From contig JAUVLX010000078.1 of assembly GCA_030600525.1 (NCBI GenBank), positions 1-11,867 on the forward strand: a stretch of DNA of 11,867 nt. Reading direction: 5' to 3'. This document shows, one piece after another, positions 1-7,238 of the stretch. The notes under the pieces were generated by a model. It was given only the letters and a program-made list of their open reading frames with translations, searched no databases and was not told the origin of the DNA. Within the stretch, counting starts at the first letter, position 1, and every line of letters begins with the position of its first letter. A program made the position numbers and the translations under genes. Source of the DNA: Desulfobulbus sp. (GTDB lineage Bacteria; Desulfobacterota; Desulfobulbia; Desulfobulbales; Desulfobulbaceae).

Positions 1-695
1 ATGTAGGTAAAGACACTTGCTGTTACACTCTGGCGGGTAAAGTCTGCTCCCAGGGTATAGAGCGCACTGTGTTTTTGCAGGCAGGTGGTTTTGATAATTT
101 CCTGTGCTGTATGACCTTGCACGCCAGACACAACCGGAACATCAGTTTTAATAATTCCAGCCTTTTCTCCAGCAATCTGAGCTAAGGTGTTGCCAAGGTA
201 CTCCTGGTGATCAAGATCTATGGTGGTAATCACAGACACCAGGGGCGTTATAACATTGGTTGCATCGAGTCTGCCGCCAAGTCCGGTTTCAACAAGAGCT
301 ATATCTACCTGTTGTTGCTTGAACCAGAGAAAGGCAAGGGCAGTGGTAAATTCGAAGTAGGTAATAGGATTGGAGCCCAGCGTGTCTCTGATGGTGGTAG
401 CAAGCTCGGCAAAGGTTTGGCGATCAATACATTTTCCATTGATGCAAAAACGTTCCCGGACACTGGATAAATGAGGGGATGAGTAAAATCCTACCTTATA
501 ACCGTTATGGCTGAGAAGACTGAGCAGAGTAGCACCAACCGATCCTTTACCATTGGTTCCTGCAAGGTGGACAGCGGGAAAGGTAGTATGGGGGCTGCCA
601 AGCTTGGAGAGGAGGGTGGTTACAGCCTCCAACCCCAGCTTTATTTTAAAAAATTGGAGATCGTTGAGATAGGTGCAGGCTTCTGAATATTGCAT
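1..695 (-). CDS. folC: FolC, bifunctional folylpolyglutamate / dihydrofolate synthase (N-terminal part, cut by window edge)
   Basis: The enzyme adds glutamate to dihydropteroate and to folates using ATP, in the cytoplasm. About 231 residues are visible; the rest of the usual roughly 420-residue protein, including the C-terminal ligase domain, lies beyond base 1. Visible Mur-ligase-like motifs are the P-loop AGTNGKGS (residues 45-52), SSPHL (72-76), ETGLGGRLDATN (136-147) and GEKAGIIK (176-183), whose lysine lies where related enzymes carry a modified active-site lysine. The ATG at 695 gives the usual family N-terminus (MQYSEACTYL). It has no clear Shine-Dalgarno sequence, and an upstream in-frame stop leaves little room for extension. 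It follows the helicase gene by 69 bases on the same strand with no terminator seen, so co-transcription is likely. Recognition is firm; the substrate split between the two activities cannot be judged from this half. Confidence 0.93.
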   Translation of the reverse strand, partial: MQYSEACTYLNDLQFFKIKLGLEAVTTLLSKLGSPHTTFPAVHLAGTNGKGSVGATLLSLLSHNGYKVGFYSSPHLSSVRERFCINGKCIDRQTFAELATTIRDTLGSNPITYFEFTTALAFLWFKQQQVDIALVETGLGGRLDATNVITPLVSVITTIDLDHQEYLGNTLAQIAGEKAGIIKTDVPVVSGVQGHTAQEIIKTTCLQKHSALYTLGADFTRQSVTASVFTY

Positions 696-764
696 GGTGA
701 CGGCGGGTAAAATAAGCAATCGGTTGTTAGCAAAACAGTGACGTATCAGGCAGGACTTTCATCC

Positions 765-2972
765 CTAATCTATAATCTCCAACTTTGCATAATCGAGATG
801 TAAAATCTTGGTTCCGTGACGGTCAAAAGAGACTTCCACCCTACGTGGGCCTGGTATGTTGACGACCTTTCCATTCCCAAAATAGGAGTGATTGACAACC
901 ATGCCGCTAGTAAAGGTTTGACGAGCAGATTGAGTCTTTTTCAACGCTCGCGGAGCATCCCCAGGATCAGGCAACGCATTATTTCCATAGAGCGGTGTAC
1001 CTTGATCTTTTATATAAAGACCTTGAGGTATTTCAAGGAGATACGGAGACATGCCTGTGCGGCGAAATTGCCTGTCTGGAGTCATTAGCTCGCAGGGGTA
1101 GGTGAGGAAAAGTCGTTTTTTAGCCCTAGTTGCAGCTACATACAATAGTCGTCGTTCTTCCTCATACTGGCTACCAGGGGTCGCATTTTGATGGGGGAAC
1201 CTGCCTTCTGCAAGTCCCATTACAAAAACAACATCCCATTCCAATCCTTTAGACGAATGGATGGTGGAAATAATCAGCTGGTTTGTATCGTCCTTGTCTT
1301 TAGCGTTGGCAACGTTTTCAGGCGGATCAAGTGCTGTATCATCAACAAAGGATTGCAGGTCTCCATATCCGCCAATAAGGCCACTTATTTGATCCAGTTC
1401 TTTACGCCGTTTCGGGTAGTCATCATAATAAATTTTTTCAAAAATAGGCAGATAGTATTCCATGACCTTGTCATAGATGGTGGAAGGGGGAAGATCTGGC
1501 TGATCTATCTCTTTTAAGGTTGCCTGTAACGCCTCAAATCCGCTTTGCCAGGTCTTGCCTGGTTTATACTGTGAGAGTGCGGCGGTGGGCGTGTCCGAGG
1601 TTTTGATAAAATTAATAATTTTTTGGGCGGTCTTGGGGCCTACCTTATCAAGCTGCAGCAATAACCGGTTCCAGGAAAGGCTGTCCCACGGATTAACAAG
1701 AATCCTGAAAAAAGAAAGGACGTCTTTTATGTGGGCGGATTCGGTCAGTCTCATACCGCCCCGTTTTTCAAAGGGCAGGTAATGACTTGTCAGCTCCATT
1801 TCCAGTTTGTAGGAATGAAACCCGGATCGGAAAAGGACAGCAATTTCATTAACAGGTGTCCCTTCTTGCTGCAATTTACTAATAGCCTTAACAATATAGC
1901 GGGCCTCTGCTCCTTCATTCTTGGCAGAGTATACTGTGGGCCTTACACCGCCCTCGATATTTGAAAAAAGAGACTTGGTGAATTTCTCCTCAGCGTTATG
2001 GATGACGGCGTTGGTCAGTTCAAGAATCGGCTGGGTAGAGCGATAATTTTCTTCGAGTTTTATGACATCGGTGCCTGGGAATTGCTCTGAAAAACGCATG
2101 ATGTTATAAAAATCAGCACCGCGAAAGCTATAGATAGACTGGGCATCGTCGCCAACAACCATGACATTATCATGGGTAGAGGCGAGGAGACGAATAATGT
2201 TCGCCTGAACAAGATTTGTATCCTGGTATTCGTCGACAAGCACATATTGGAAACGATTGCAGATTGCTTCACTTGCTTCTGGGGAATCGGAGAGCAATCG
2301 CCGCCAATTGGTCAGCAGGTCATCATAGTCCATAAGTCCATGATCCTGCTTAAATTGATTATAATGTTGATGTATTGCCTGGAAGTCTTCTAAAAACTCA
2401 GAAAGGTGGACATGACTTTCGTAGACAAGATCCTCTATGGAACGAGATTTGTTAATCGAACCTGAAATAAGGTTGATAATGACCCGTTTGCTGGGGAACC
2501 GTTTTCCGGCTCCCGAAAGTCCCAGCGAAGATTTAATAAGATTAACAATTCCTTCGGCGTCGCCACGGTCAATGATAGTAAAACGTGGACCAAAGCCAAG
2601 GTAGTGCCCATATTGACGGAGCAGGATATTAGCTGTGGCATGGAAAGTACCGCCTACAATCTTTTGTGAGGCATGGTCGGTAAGCTGACCTGCTCTCCAT
2701 AACATTTCCTGGGCTGCTTTTCTGGTAAAGGTAAGCAGTAGGATTGACTCCGGAGGCACCCCCTGACCAAGAAGATAGGCCATTCTATGGACCAGGGTTC
2801 GTGTCTTGCCGCTTCCTGCGCCGGCAATAACAAGTACCGGGCCGTCATTATGAGTGACGGCAGCATGTTGAGCTGAATTTAAATCTGAGGTTGCTGTCAT
2901 GCTAGATGGGCTATCGGGGTCTTGATCTGTGGGTTGAAATAAGTGTTGTTGCATGGGGGCAATACCTACCAT
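765..2972 (-). CDS. UvrD/PcrA/Rep-family ATP-dependent DNA helicase (superfamily 1A)
   Basis: This is a 3'-5' DNA helicase for repair or replication restart. Its 735 residues are close to the roughly 720 of E. coli UvrD. Motifs appear in order: Walker A GAGSGKT (51-57), Ia LLLTFTRKAAQEM (78-90), GTFHA (108-112), Walker B DEYQD (247-251), motif III GDDAQSIYSFRGA (274-286), motif IV ENYRST (308-313), a helix-hairpin-helix-like VGPKTAQKI in the 2B region (444-452), motif V TIHSSKGLEWD (570-580) and motif VI LLYVAATRAKKRL (609-621). Residues 690-733 resemble the Tudor-like C-terminal domain of PcrA. The start is uncertain. The first ATG has a weak ribosome site. A second at 2954 (M7) has GGTAGG ten bases upstream. 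M25 would also keep the helicase core, which begins at LNSAQHAAV. I cannot tell UvrD, PcrA and Rep apart from sequence alone. Confidence 0.95.
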   Translation of the reverse strand: MVGIAPMQQHLFQPTDQDPDSPSSMTATSDLNSAQHAAVTHNDGPVLVIAGAGSGKTRTLVHRMAYLLGQGVPPESILLLTFTRKAAQEMLWRAGQLTDHASQKIVGGTFHATANILLRQYGHYLGFGPRFTIIDRGDAEGIVNLIKSSLGLSGAGKRFPSKRVIINLISGSINKSRSIEDLVYESHVHLSEFLEDFQAIHQHYNQFKQDHGLMDYDDLLTNWRRLLSDSPEASEAICNRFQYVLVDEYQDTNLVQANIIRLLASTHDNVMVVGDDAQSIYSFRGADFYNIMRFSEQFPGTDVIKLEENYRSTQPILELTNAVIHNAEEKFTKSLFSNIEGGVRPTVYSAKNEGAEARYIVKAISKLQQEGTPVNEIAVLFRSGFHSYKLEMELTSHYLPFEKRGGMRLTESAHIKDVLSFFRILVNPWDSLSWNRLLLQLDKVGPKTAQKIINFIKTSDTPTAALSQYKPGKTWQSGFEALQATLKEIDQPDLPPSTIYDKVMEYYLPIFEKIYYDDYPKRRKELDQISGLIGGYGDLQSFVDDTALDPPENVANAKDKDDTNQLIISTIHSSKGLEWDVVFVMGLAEGRFPHQNATPGSQYEEERRLLYVAATRAKKRLFLTYPCELMTPDRQFRRTGMSPYLLEIPQGLYIKDQGTPLYGNNALPDPGDAPRALKKTQSARQTFTSGMVVNHSYFGNGKVVNIPGPRRVEVSFDRHGTKILHLDYAKLEIID

Positions 2973-2997
2973 AGCAAACCACGAGAAGCAATGGCTG

Positions 2998-3025
2998 TTG
3001 ACACTATAATAAAGACAGATTAAAT
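2998..3025 (+). promoter_or_regulatory. Possible sigma70 promoter for the 3121 gene
   Basis: An exact TTGACA (2998-3003) is followed after 16 bases by TTAAAT (3020-3025), a four-of-six -10 match. A perfect TATAAT (3005-3010) also lies in the spacer but has no good -35 box of its own. The gap 2973-3120 separates divergent genes and must hold promoters for both. No equally good minus-strand promoter for the helicase was found. The predicted leader would be about 90 bases. Confidence 0.35.
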
Positions 3026-3120
3026 ATGTTCTGTTCTACACTTCTACCATTTTTTGGGATCAGGATAGCTTTTCAGTAGCTGTTTCATTGGTTTCGTACA
3101 TAGGGATAACTATACGAATT

Positions 3121-3522
3121 ATGGATTTATTTACCGACTATTTTACCACAGAAAAATTAGCAGAATTATTTCCACCACAGCGAAGTTATGATTTTTTTGA
3201 AGCCCTGTTTGGCGATGCGGAAGAGGGTGCTTTTGATATTCTTCTTACGTATGATCGTTATGACAGCACTGACGAGACCTTACATTTGACCCTGCAGTTG
3301 CATGAGCGTCCAGGTAAGTGCCTGGCGTGTAATCTAACCTATGGGTTACCTGATGTTTTTACCCGGCACCCGGTTATTAATGTTACCGGGCTGATAAAGG
3401 ATATTGATATTCTGTTGGGCGACAATTTTGTGTGTGAGGAGTGGAAGTTGGGTACCACCCAACAACAGCAAAGCGCTTTGCATTCAATACCGTTGGTGAT
3501 TTCGGTTAAGAACGTGGAGTAG
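3121..3522 (+). CDS. Conserved small cytoplasmic protein with a KCLACNLTYGLP core; function unknown
   Basis: The protein has 133 residues with no signal peptide or membrane segment. The N-terminal half is acidic and aromatic-rich (LFPPQRSYDFFEALFGDAEEG, first part at residues 16-30), followed by alternating strand-like hydrophobics (40-62). The core at 64-78 has a CxxC pair (C67, C70), then a TRHPVIN segment (81-87). A further cysteine is C105. I recall this as a family common in sulfate-reducing deltaproteobacteria, where database entries carry a spurious 'pancreas/duodenum homeobox' name; no homeodomain is visible. A single CxxC is not enough to argue for a metal site, and the pair could be redox-active or structural. 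I chose ATG 3121 because the family-like sequence starts there. A TTG at 3088 would add 11 residues. An AGGGA lies 14 bases upstream, rather far. It is divergent from the helicase and convergent with the GGDEF gene. Confidence 0.8.
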   Translation: MDLFTDYFTTEKLAELFPPQRSYDFFEALFGDAEEGAFDILLTYDRYDSTDETLHLTLQLHERPGKCLACNLTYGLPDVFTRHPVINVTGLIKDIDILLGDNFVCEEWKLGTTQQQQSALHSIPLVISVKNVE

Positions 3523-3546
3523 GGGAGCCGGTTTTCTGCGTTCCCT

Positions 3547-3591
3547 GAAAAGAAAGGAAGTGGCAGGTGTTTTCTGACCCAAACCACTTCC
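3547..3591 (-). terminator. Possible rho-independent terminator of the GGDEF gene
   Basis: Read on the minus strand, GGAAGTGG (3591-3584) pairs perfectly with CCACTTCC (3563-3556) across a 20-base loop. The pyrimidine-rich CTTTCTTTTC follows directly. This sits about 20 bases after the GGDEF stop codon. The long loop and interrupted T run make it weaker than a textbook terminator. On the plus strand the same stem lacks a T run. Confidence 0.45.
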
Positions 3592-3610
3592 ATGTAGATA
3601 AAAGAAGTGG

Positions 3611-4618
3611 TCAGTTGACGGCTATTCTGGCTTTTCCTCTTGCCTTGGCTTGGTACAGAATATCGTCGGCTGCTTCAAGCCATTGTTCCTTGCTCATCTC
3701 GCCGTCCCATGCGGAAAGACCGATGCTTACGCCCAGCATACCGGCATTGGTAGATATGTCCAATGCATTGACAGCTGAGCAAAGGCGCTCGGCCAAATAT
3801 TCGGCCGCACGTAGATTCGTATCTGGCAGTACAAGCAAGAATTCATCACCACCCATCCTGACCAACAAATCTGAGCCACGTATCTCTTGGTTAAGCGCGA
3901 CGGCCACTTGCTGCAGCACCTTGTCTCCCTGCAGATGCCCCATGGTATCGTTGACAGCCTTGAAATGATCAAGATCCAACGCGGCCAGTGTCAATTGATG
4001 CTTATATCGCTTTGCTTGCTCCATAATAGCGACAATTCGTTCCTCAAAAACAAACCTGTTGGGTAGGCTGGTAAGCGTATCCCTGCGAGCTTGATAAAAT
4101 ACTTCTTCAAATTCCAGTGCTCTTTTGATAGGTGGGGCAACAATGGAAAGCGTTTCCTCAAGAAAGGTTGTTTCAGCTTGGGTAAAAGCAGCATTTTTGC
4201 GTATCATCACAAAAGTCCCGTTATTCGATGACGATTGGGAGTTCGAATGCCAAGCGAATGCAAAAAAGTCCTCGACTTGTTGTTTTTGGGGAGCACTACA
4301 ACTCTGTCGAAGGAGGTGCTCTGTAATTTTTACTGCGTGGCGCCGCTCAGGTCCATGGCTTGAGCAATACATATGCATCTTTTCATGAGTTGGGTTGTAA
4401 TACCCTATCAGGTCATGATCGATATGCTCCATCATCCAAATGGAATACGTTTCAAGCATTGTCGGTAAATCCAATACGCCGGATAAACGTTGATGGAGAA
4501 TATTTACCTTCTGCAACGTCTCAGACTGTTTCCGATAATGCTCAAGTTCGGAAAGGAGCGTATCAACGGTTTTGGTCAGCTTTGGATTGTGTTGGCTTAT
4601 TGCAACAGCTGCATTCAT
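3611..4618 (-). CDS. Diguanylate cyclase: GAF-like N-terminal domain plus GGDEF domain
   Basis: It is predicted to make cyclic di-GMP from two GTP. The protein has 335 residues with no membrane segment or signal peptide, so it is cytoplasmic. Residues 15-45 look like a short coiled coil. Residues 47-165 form a GAF-like sensor region without a recognisable ligand signature. The GGDEF domain starts at DTLTSLPNR (180-188), has the metal/GTP region DLDHFKAVND (215-224), and an intact GGDEF (256-260). An inhibitory I-site RxxD (R247-D250) lies exactly five residues ahead, suggesting product inhibition. SIGLSAW (298-304) and ADDILYQAK (317-325) complete the fold. No EAL or HD-GYP domain is present. 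The ATG at 4618 has AGGA eight bases upstream. Activity is strongly expected from the intact motifs; the input signal is unknown. It is convergent with the 3121 gene and divergent from nagZ. Confidence 0.92.
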   Translation of the reverse strand: MNAAVAISQHNPKLTKTVDTLLSELEHYRKQSETLQKVNILHQRLSGVLDLPTMLETYSIWMMEHIDHDLIGYYNPTHEKMHMYCSSHGPERRHAVKITEHLLRQSCSAPQKQQVEDFFAFAWHSNSQSSSNNGTFVMIRKNAAFTQAETTFLEETLSIVAPPIKRALEFEEVFYQARRDTLTSLPNRFVFEERIVAIMEQAKRYKHQLTLAALDLDHFKAVNDTMGHLQGDKVLQQVAVALNQEIRGSDLLVRMGGDEFLLVLPDTNLRAAEYLAERLCSAVNALDISTNAGMLGVSIGLSAWDGEMSKEQWLEAADDILYQAKARGKARIAVN

Positions 4619-4869
4619 GGTAAATATCCTATGGGTATAATGTATCCGGTTCTCAATCAGCTTATGGTTGAGCTTGCTAGATTAATGCCTATATAACCAG
4701 AAAATTTTCTTTATAAATAACAGAAAGTTATACTAATTAAAACATAATCGCAAGGTCAGGTTGTTTTCATCGTCATTAATATGACATTGAAAAGAGAGTT
4801 CCAAGGCATCTCAGTGACTTATTTTTGACACTATTAATCAGCTGGTGAAGAAAACACAAAGGTAGCTCA
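4619..4869. other. AT-rich divergent intergenic region between the GGDEF gene and nagZ
   Basis: There is no plausible gene here. The region must hold promoters for both flanking genes, but none matches the consensus well: TTGACA at 4825-4830 lacks a -10 box at proper spacing, and on the minus strand TTGCGA/TATAAC are only 15 bases apart. It contains a 12-base perfect palindrome AGAAAATTTTCT (4699-4710), a short hairpin ATAAC/GTTAT (4717-4731) and an inverted repeat GTCAT/ATGAC with a 4-base centre (4772-4785). Any of these could be regulator sites. The nagZ ribosome site AAAGG lies seven bases before ATG 4870. Confidence 0.5.
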
Positions 4870-5925
4870 ATGAAAATAGGACAAATGTTCCTGGTTGGTT
4901 TTCGTGGTAGCGAGGTAGATTCAACAGATTGGATTGCACGAAGCATAAAAGATTATCATCTTGGTGGTGTTATTCTTTTTGATCTAAACATTTCTGGTGC
5001 AGTGCAAAACTTCGATTCTCCGTCAGGATTAACTCGTCTTGTTGACAGTTTGCACTCTTTTGCGCAAACACCACTTTTGGTTGCCGTTGATCAGGAAGGC
5101 GGAAAAGTATGCAGGCTAAAGGAAAAAAACAATTTTCCAGCCATATGCAGTGCCGCTGCCATGGCTAAAGAAGGCTTCAACAAAACCAGGCAACAGGCAG
5201 ACTTATTGGCACATACGCTTCATACCCATGGCATTAATCTGAATTTCGCACCCGTTATTGACCTCAACTTGAATCCAACCAATCCTATAATTAGTAAATT
5301 TGAGCGCAGTTTCAGCGACAGTGTCAGTGAGGTTGTTGCTCATGCTGAACTTTTTATCGAAGAACATCATAAATATGGAATAGCGTGCTGTATAAAACAC
5401 TTCCCTGGCCATGGGAGCGCTAAAAATGATTCACATCTGGGTTTTGTGGATGTCACCGAAGATTGGCAAAAAATTGAACTGGAACCATACAGAGTACTCA
5501 TCAACGACGGTTACTGTGACGGCGTGATGACCGGACATCTTGTTCATCGAGGTCTTGACCAGGAAGGAAGGCCGGCAACTCTTTCTAAATTGATGATTAA
5601 TAACCTCTTACGCAGGGATCTGCATTTTTCAGGTGTTGTCTTTAGTGATGACTTGCAGATGGCAGCCATCACCAAAGGGTGGACTTATCGCCAGGCAGTA
5701 CAGGAGGCAATCATTGCCGGAGTTGACATGCTGGTTATCGGAAATAATCTATGTAACCAGGAAAACGCTGTTGAAGAAGGTATTGAGGCTGTTACTGAGT
5801 TGCTGGAACAGGGCAGGGTGACTGAAGATCGGATACAACAATCAATAAAAAATATCTGGTGTTTAAAACAAAAAATTGGAGGAAAACGTCCGTGGAAGAA
5901 CAACAACCGACCCACAGTATGGTGA
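4870..5925 (+). CDS. nagZ: NagZ-type beta-N-acetylhexosaminidase (glycoside hydrolase family 3)
   Basis: The enzyme removes N-acetylglucosamine from GlcNAc-anhydroMurNAc peptides during peptidoglycan recycling. The 351 residues form a single GH3 barrel domain with no signal peptide or lipobox, suggesting cytoplasmic action. Signatures are VDQEGGKVCRL (73-83), the substrate loop KHFPGHGSAKNDSHLG (176-191) with the His/Asp pair typical of NagZ, and FSDDLQM (258-264), where the first Asp of the pair is the expected nucleophile. DQEGGK replaces the commoner DQEGGR. ATG 4870 has AAAGG seven bases upstream. The 3' end overlaps the TM2 gene by 34 bases, implying co-transcription and coupling. The C-terminal tail after residue 335 is basic and looks like the by-product of the overlap. 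No ampG, amiD or beta-lactamase gene is in the window. Confidence 0.92.
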   Translation: MKIGQMFLVGFRGSEVDSTDWIARSIKDYHLGGVILFDLNISGAVQNFDSPSGLTRLVDSLHSFAQTPLLVAVDQEGGKVCRLKEKNNFPAICSAAAMAKEGFNKTRQQADLLAHTLHTHGINLNFAPVIDLNLNPTNPIISKFERSFSDSVSEVVAHAELFIEEHHKYGIACCIKHFPGHGSAKNDSHLGFVDVTEDWQKIELEPYRVLINDGYCDGVMTGHLVHRGLDQEGRPATLSKLMINNLLRRDLHFSGVVFSDDLQMAAITKGWTYRQAVQEAIIAGVDMLVIGNNLCNQENAVEEGIEAVTELLEQGRVTEDRIQQSIKNIWCLKQKIGGKRPWKNNNRPTVW

Positions 5926-6323
5926 TAGGGTACGTTATTTGGCTATTTGGTTTTCTTGGTGCTCATCGTTTTTATTATGGAAAGCCTATTTCGGGGACGA
6001 TTTATTTTTTTACCCTGGGGCTTTTTTTTGTGGGTTGGGTGGTTGACTTATTTCTGATCCCGAAAATGGAAAGGGAGGCAGATATTCGTTTTCAGGCAGG
6101 CCCTATCGACTATACGGTTGCTTGGTTGTTACTGGTCTTCCTTGGGTTATTCGGTATCCACCGGATGTATATGGGAAAATGGTTAACAGGTATTGTCTAC
6201 CTGTTGACTTTTGGAATTTTCGGCCTTGGTTACATCTACGACATGTGGACAATTAATGACCAGATAACCGTACTTAACGGTGGGAAAAGCCAAAGTTCGA
6301 GGACTATGGTATCGCACAGCTAA
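5892..6323 (+). CDS. Membrane protein with two tandem TM2 domains
   Basis: The protein has 143 residues. Residues 10-58 and 73-122 are two copies of the TM2 domain. Each copy has a hydrophobic helix, a turn (GAHRFYYGK at 23-31; FGIHRMYMGKW at 87-97), a second helix, and an Asp near its end (D52, D117). The predicted topology is four membrane helices joined by a charged linker (KMEREADIRF, 58-67). The molecular role of TM2 proteins in bacteria is not established. I chose the GTG at 5892 because a strong GGAGG (5878-5882) lies nine bases upstream. A longer start at 5859 would have no such site. It begins inside nagZ in another frame, so translation is probably coupled. The stop codon directly abuts the stop of the opposing YaaA gene. 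Confidence 0.88.
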   Translation: MEEQQPTHSMVIGYVIWLFGFLGAHRFYYGKPISGTIYFFTLGLFFVGWVVDLFLIPKMEREADIRFQAGPIDYTVAWLLLVFLGLFGIHRMYMGKWLTGIVYLLTFGIFGLGYIYDMWTINDQITVLNGGKSQSSRTMVSHS

Positions 6324-7094
6324 TCAGGGTTGTGGTCGGGTAAATACTAACCGTTTATCATCGGAAAGGTGCGAAGCAAACGTATAGTTATCGGTGGTAA
6401 ACGCTTTTACCCCTTCCGCGGTTGTAATGCGTTGTTTAATCATATAATCAGCCATAAGACCACGGGCTCGTTTTGCAAAAACAGCAACTGTTCGCAACTG
6501 TCCTTTTTTTTCTTCCTGAAAAACAACATCAACTACAGGTATGGTCAGTGTTTTTCTGGTAATAACCTTGGAGTATTCGACTGAGGCAAGGTTAAAAAGA
6601 ACGGAAGAATGACTGTTAACGGCGCTTGTGTTAATAGCTTCAGCTACCGTAGTTCCCCAGAATTGGTACAGATTTACTCCGTTTTTGTTTGCCAATCTGG
6701 TTTTCATTTCCAATCTGTAAGGCTGAATAAGGTCCAAGGGACGAAGACATCCATACAACCCTGAAAGAATTCGCATATTATCCTGGGCAAACTGCAGGTC
6801 TTCTGCTGAATAGCTATCGCTTGAAATGCCTCGATAGACATCACCGGTAAAGGCAAATATGGCCTGCTTTGCGTTGTCTTTGTTAAAAGGCAGGGTAAAG
6901 GATTGGTAGCGATCCACATTGAGCTGTGCTATTTTTTCACTGATCTGCATCAAGCTGCGCAAATCCTGAACTGAATAAGCTTTGAGCAAATTAATGAGTT
7001 CCTGGGAATTATCTAGGAAAATGGGTATAGTGGCTGGCTTATCAGAAACAGGAGTGTCAAAATCCTGCCCTTTAGAAGGTGAGAGAATAAACAT
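6324..7094 (-). CDS. yaaA: YaaA-family (UPF0246/DUF328) peroxide stress protein
   Basis: The 256 residues match E. coli YaaA (258) in length and throughout. The N-terminus MFILSPSKGQDF is typical. Next come NAKQAIFAFTGDVYRGI (74-90), the family block RILSGLYGCLRPLDLIQPYR (108-127), NLYQFWGTT (141-149), NLASVEYSK (168-176) and a basic FAKRARGLMADYMI (206-219). In E. coli, YaaA limits free iron and oxidative damage under hydrogen peroxide and has a DNA-binding fold; the exact activity is not settled. The role here is inferred by family. The cytoplasmic protein has no export signal. ATG 7094 has only a weak AAGAA site upstream. The gene is monocistronic, convergent with TM2 (no spacer) and divergent from the DUF493 gene. 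In an anaerobe this would fit oxygen-exposure defence. Confidence 0.93.
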   Translation of the reverse strand: MFILSPSKGQDFDTPVSDKPATIPIFLDNSQELINLLKAYSVQDLRSLMQISEKIAQLNVDRYQSFTLPFNKDNAKQAIFAFTGDVYRGISSDSYSAEDLQFAQDNMRILSGLYGCLRPLDLIQPYRLEMKTRLANKNGVNLYQFWGTTVAEAINTSAVNSHSSVLFNLASVEYSKVITRKTLTIPVVDVVFQEEKKGQLRTVAVFAKRARGLMADYMIKQRITTAEGVKAFTTDNYTFASHLSDDKRLVFTRPQP

Positions 7095-7112
7095 TTTATT
7101 ATTTCTTATGAG

Positions 7113-7140
7113 TTAACGAGGTGTTATTAACAGCTATAAT
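7113..7140 (+). promoter_or_regulatory. Possible promoter for the DUF493 gene, overlapping a minus-strand one for yaaA
   Basis: TTAACG (7113-7118) and a perfect TATAAT (7135-7140) are 16 bases apart, placing a start about 95 bases before ATG 7239. On the other strand GTTACA (7160-7155) and TATAGC (7138-7133), also 16 apart, could serve yaaA. The two -10 elements would then occupy the same bases, giving a bidirectional promoter. Neither -35 box is strong. Confidence 0.35.
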
Positions 7141-7238
7141 TAGCATGATTCAAGTGTAACACCGCAGACATCTGAGTTGGATATTTTTTATTGCCTTTTG
7201 GCGTTGTTTTGCTCCTAGAGCTACAGTATAAGGCTGAC

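Noticed and set aside
207..470. Plus-strand 87-codon frame
   Set aside because: It lies antisense to folC, whose P-loop and other motifs are clear; no ribosome site or recognisable protein.
3121..3522. Homeobox-type annotation for the small protein
   Set aside because: I recall this label for relatives in databases, but no helix-turn-helix or homeodomain pattern is visible. I treat it as a naming error.
3567..3968. Plus-strand 133-codon frame
   Set aside because: It is a shadow of the GGDEF gene. Its residues are an unstructured Ser/Ala-rich mix, while the minus frame encodes intact GGDEF motifs.
4360..4623. Plus-strand frames at the 5' end of the GGDEF gene
   Set aside because: They are shadows. 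The minus-strand gene has a good ribosome site and continuous domain homology here.
4825..4853. TTGACA as a nagZ promoter
   Set aside because: The bases at 17-base spacing are AAGAAA, not a -10 element, and the start would fall at or near the ribosome site.
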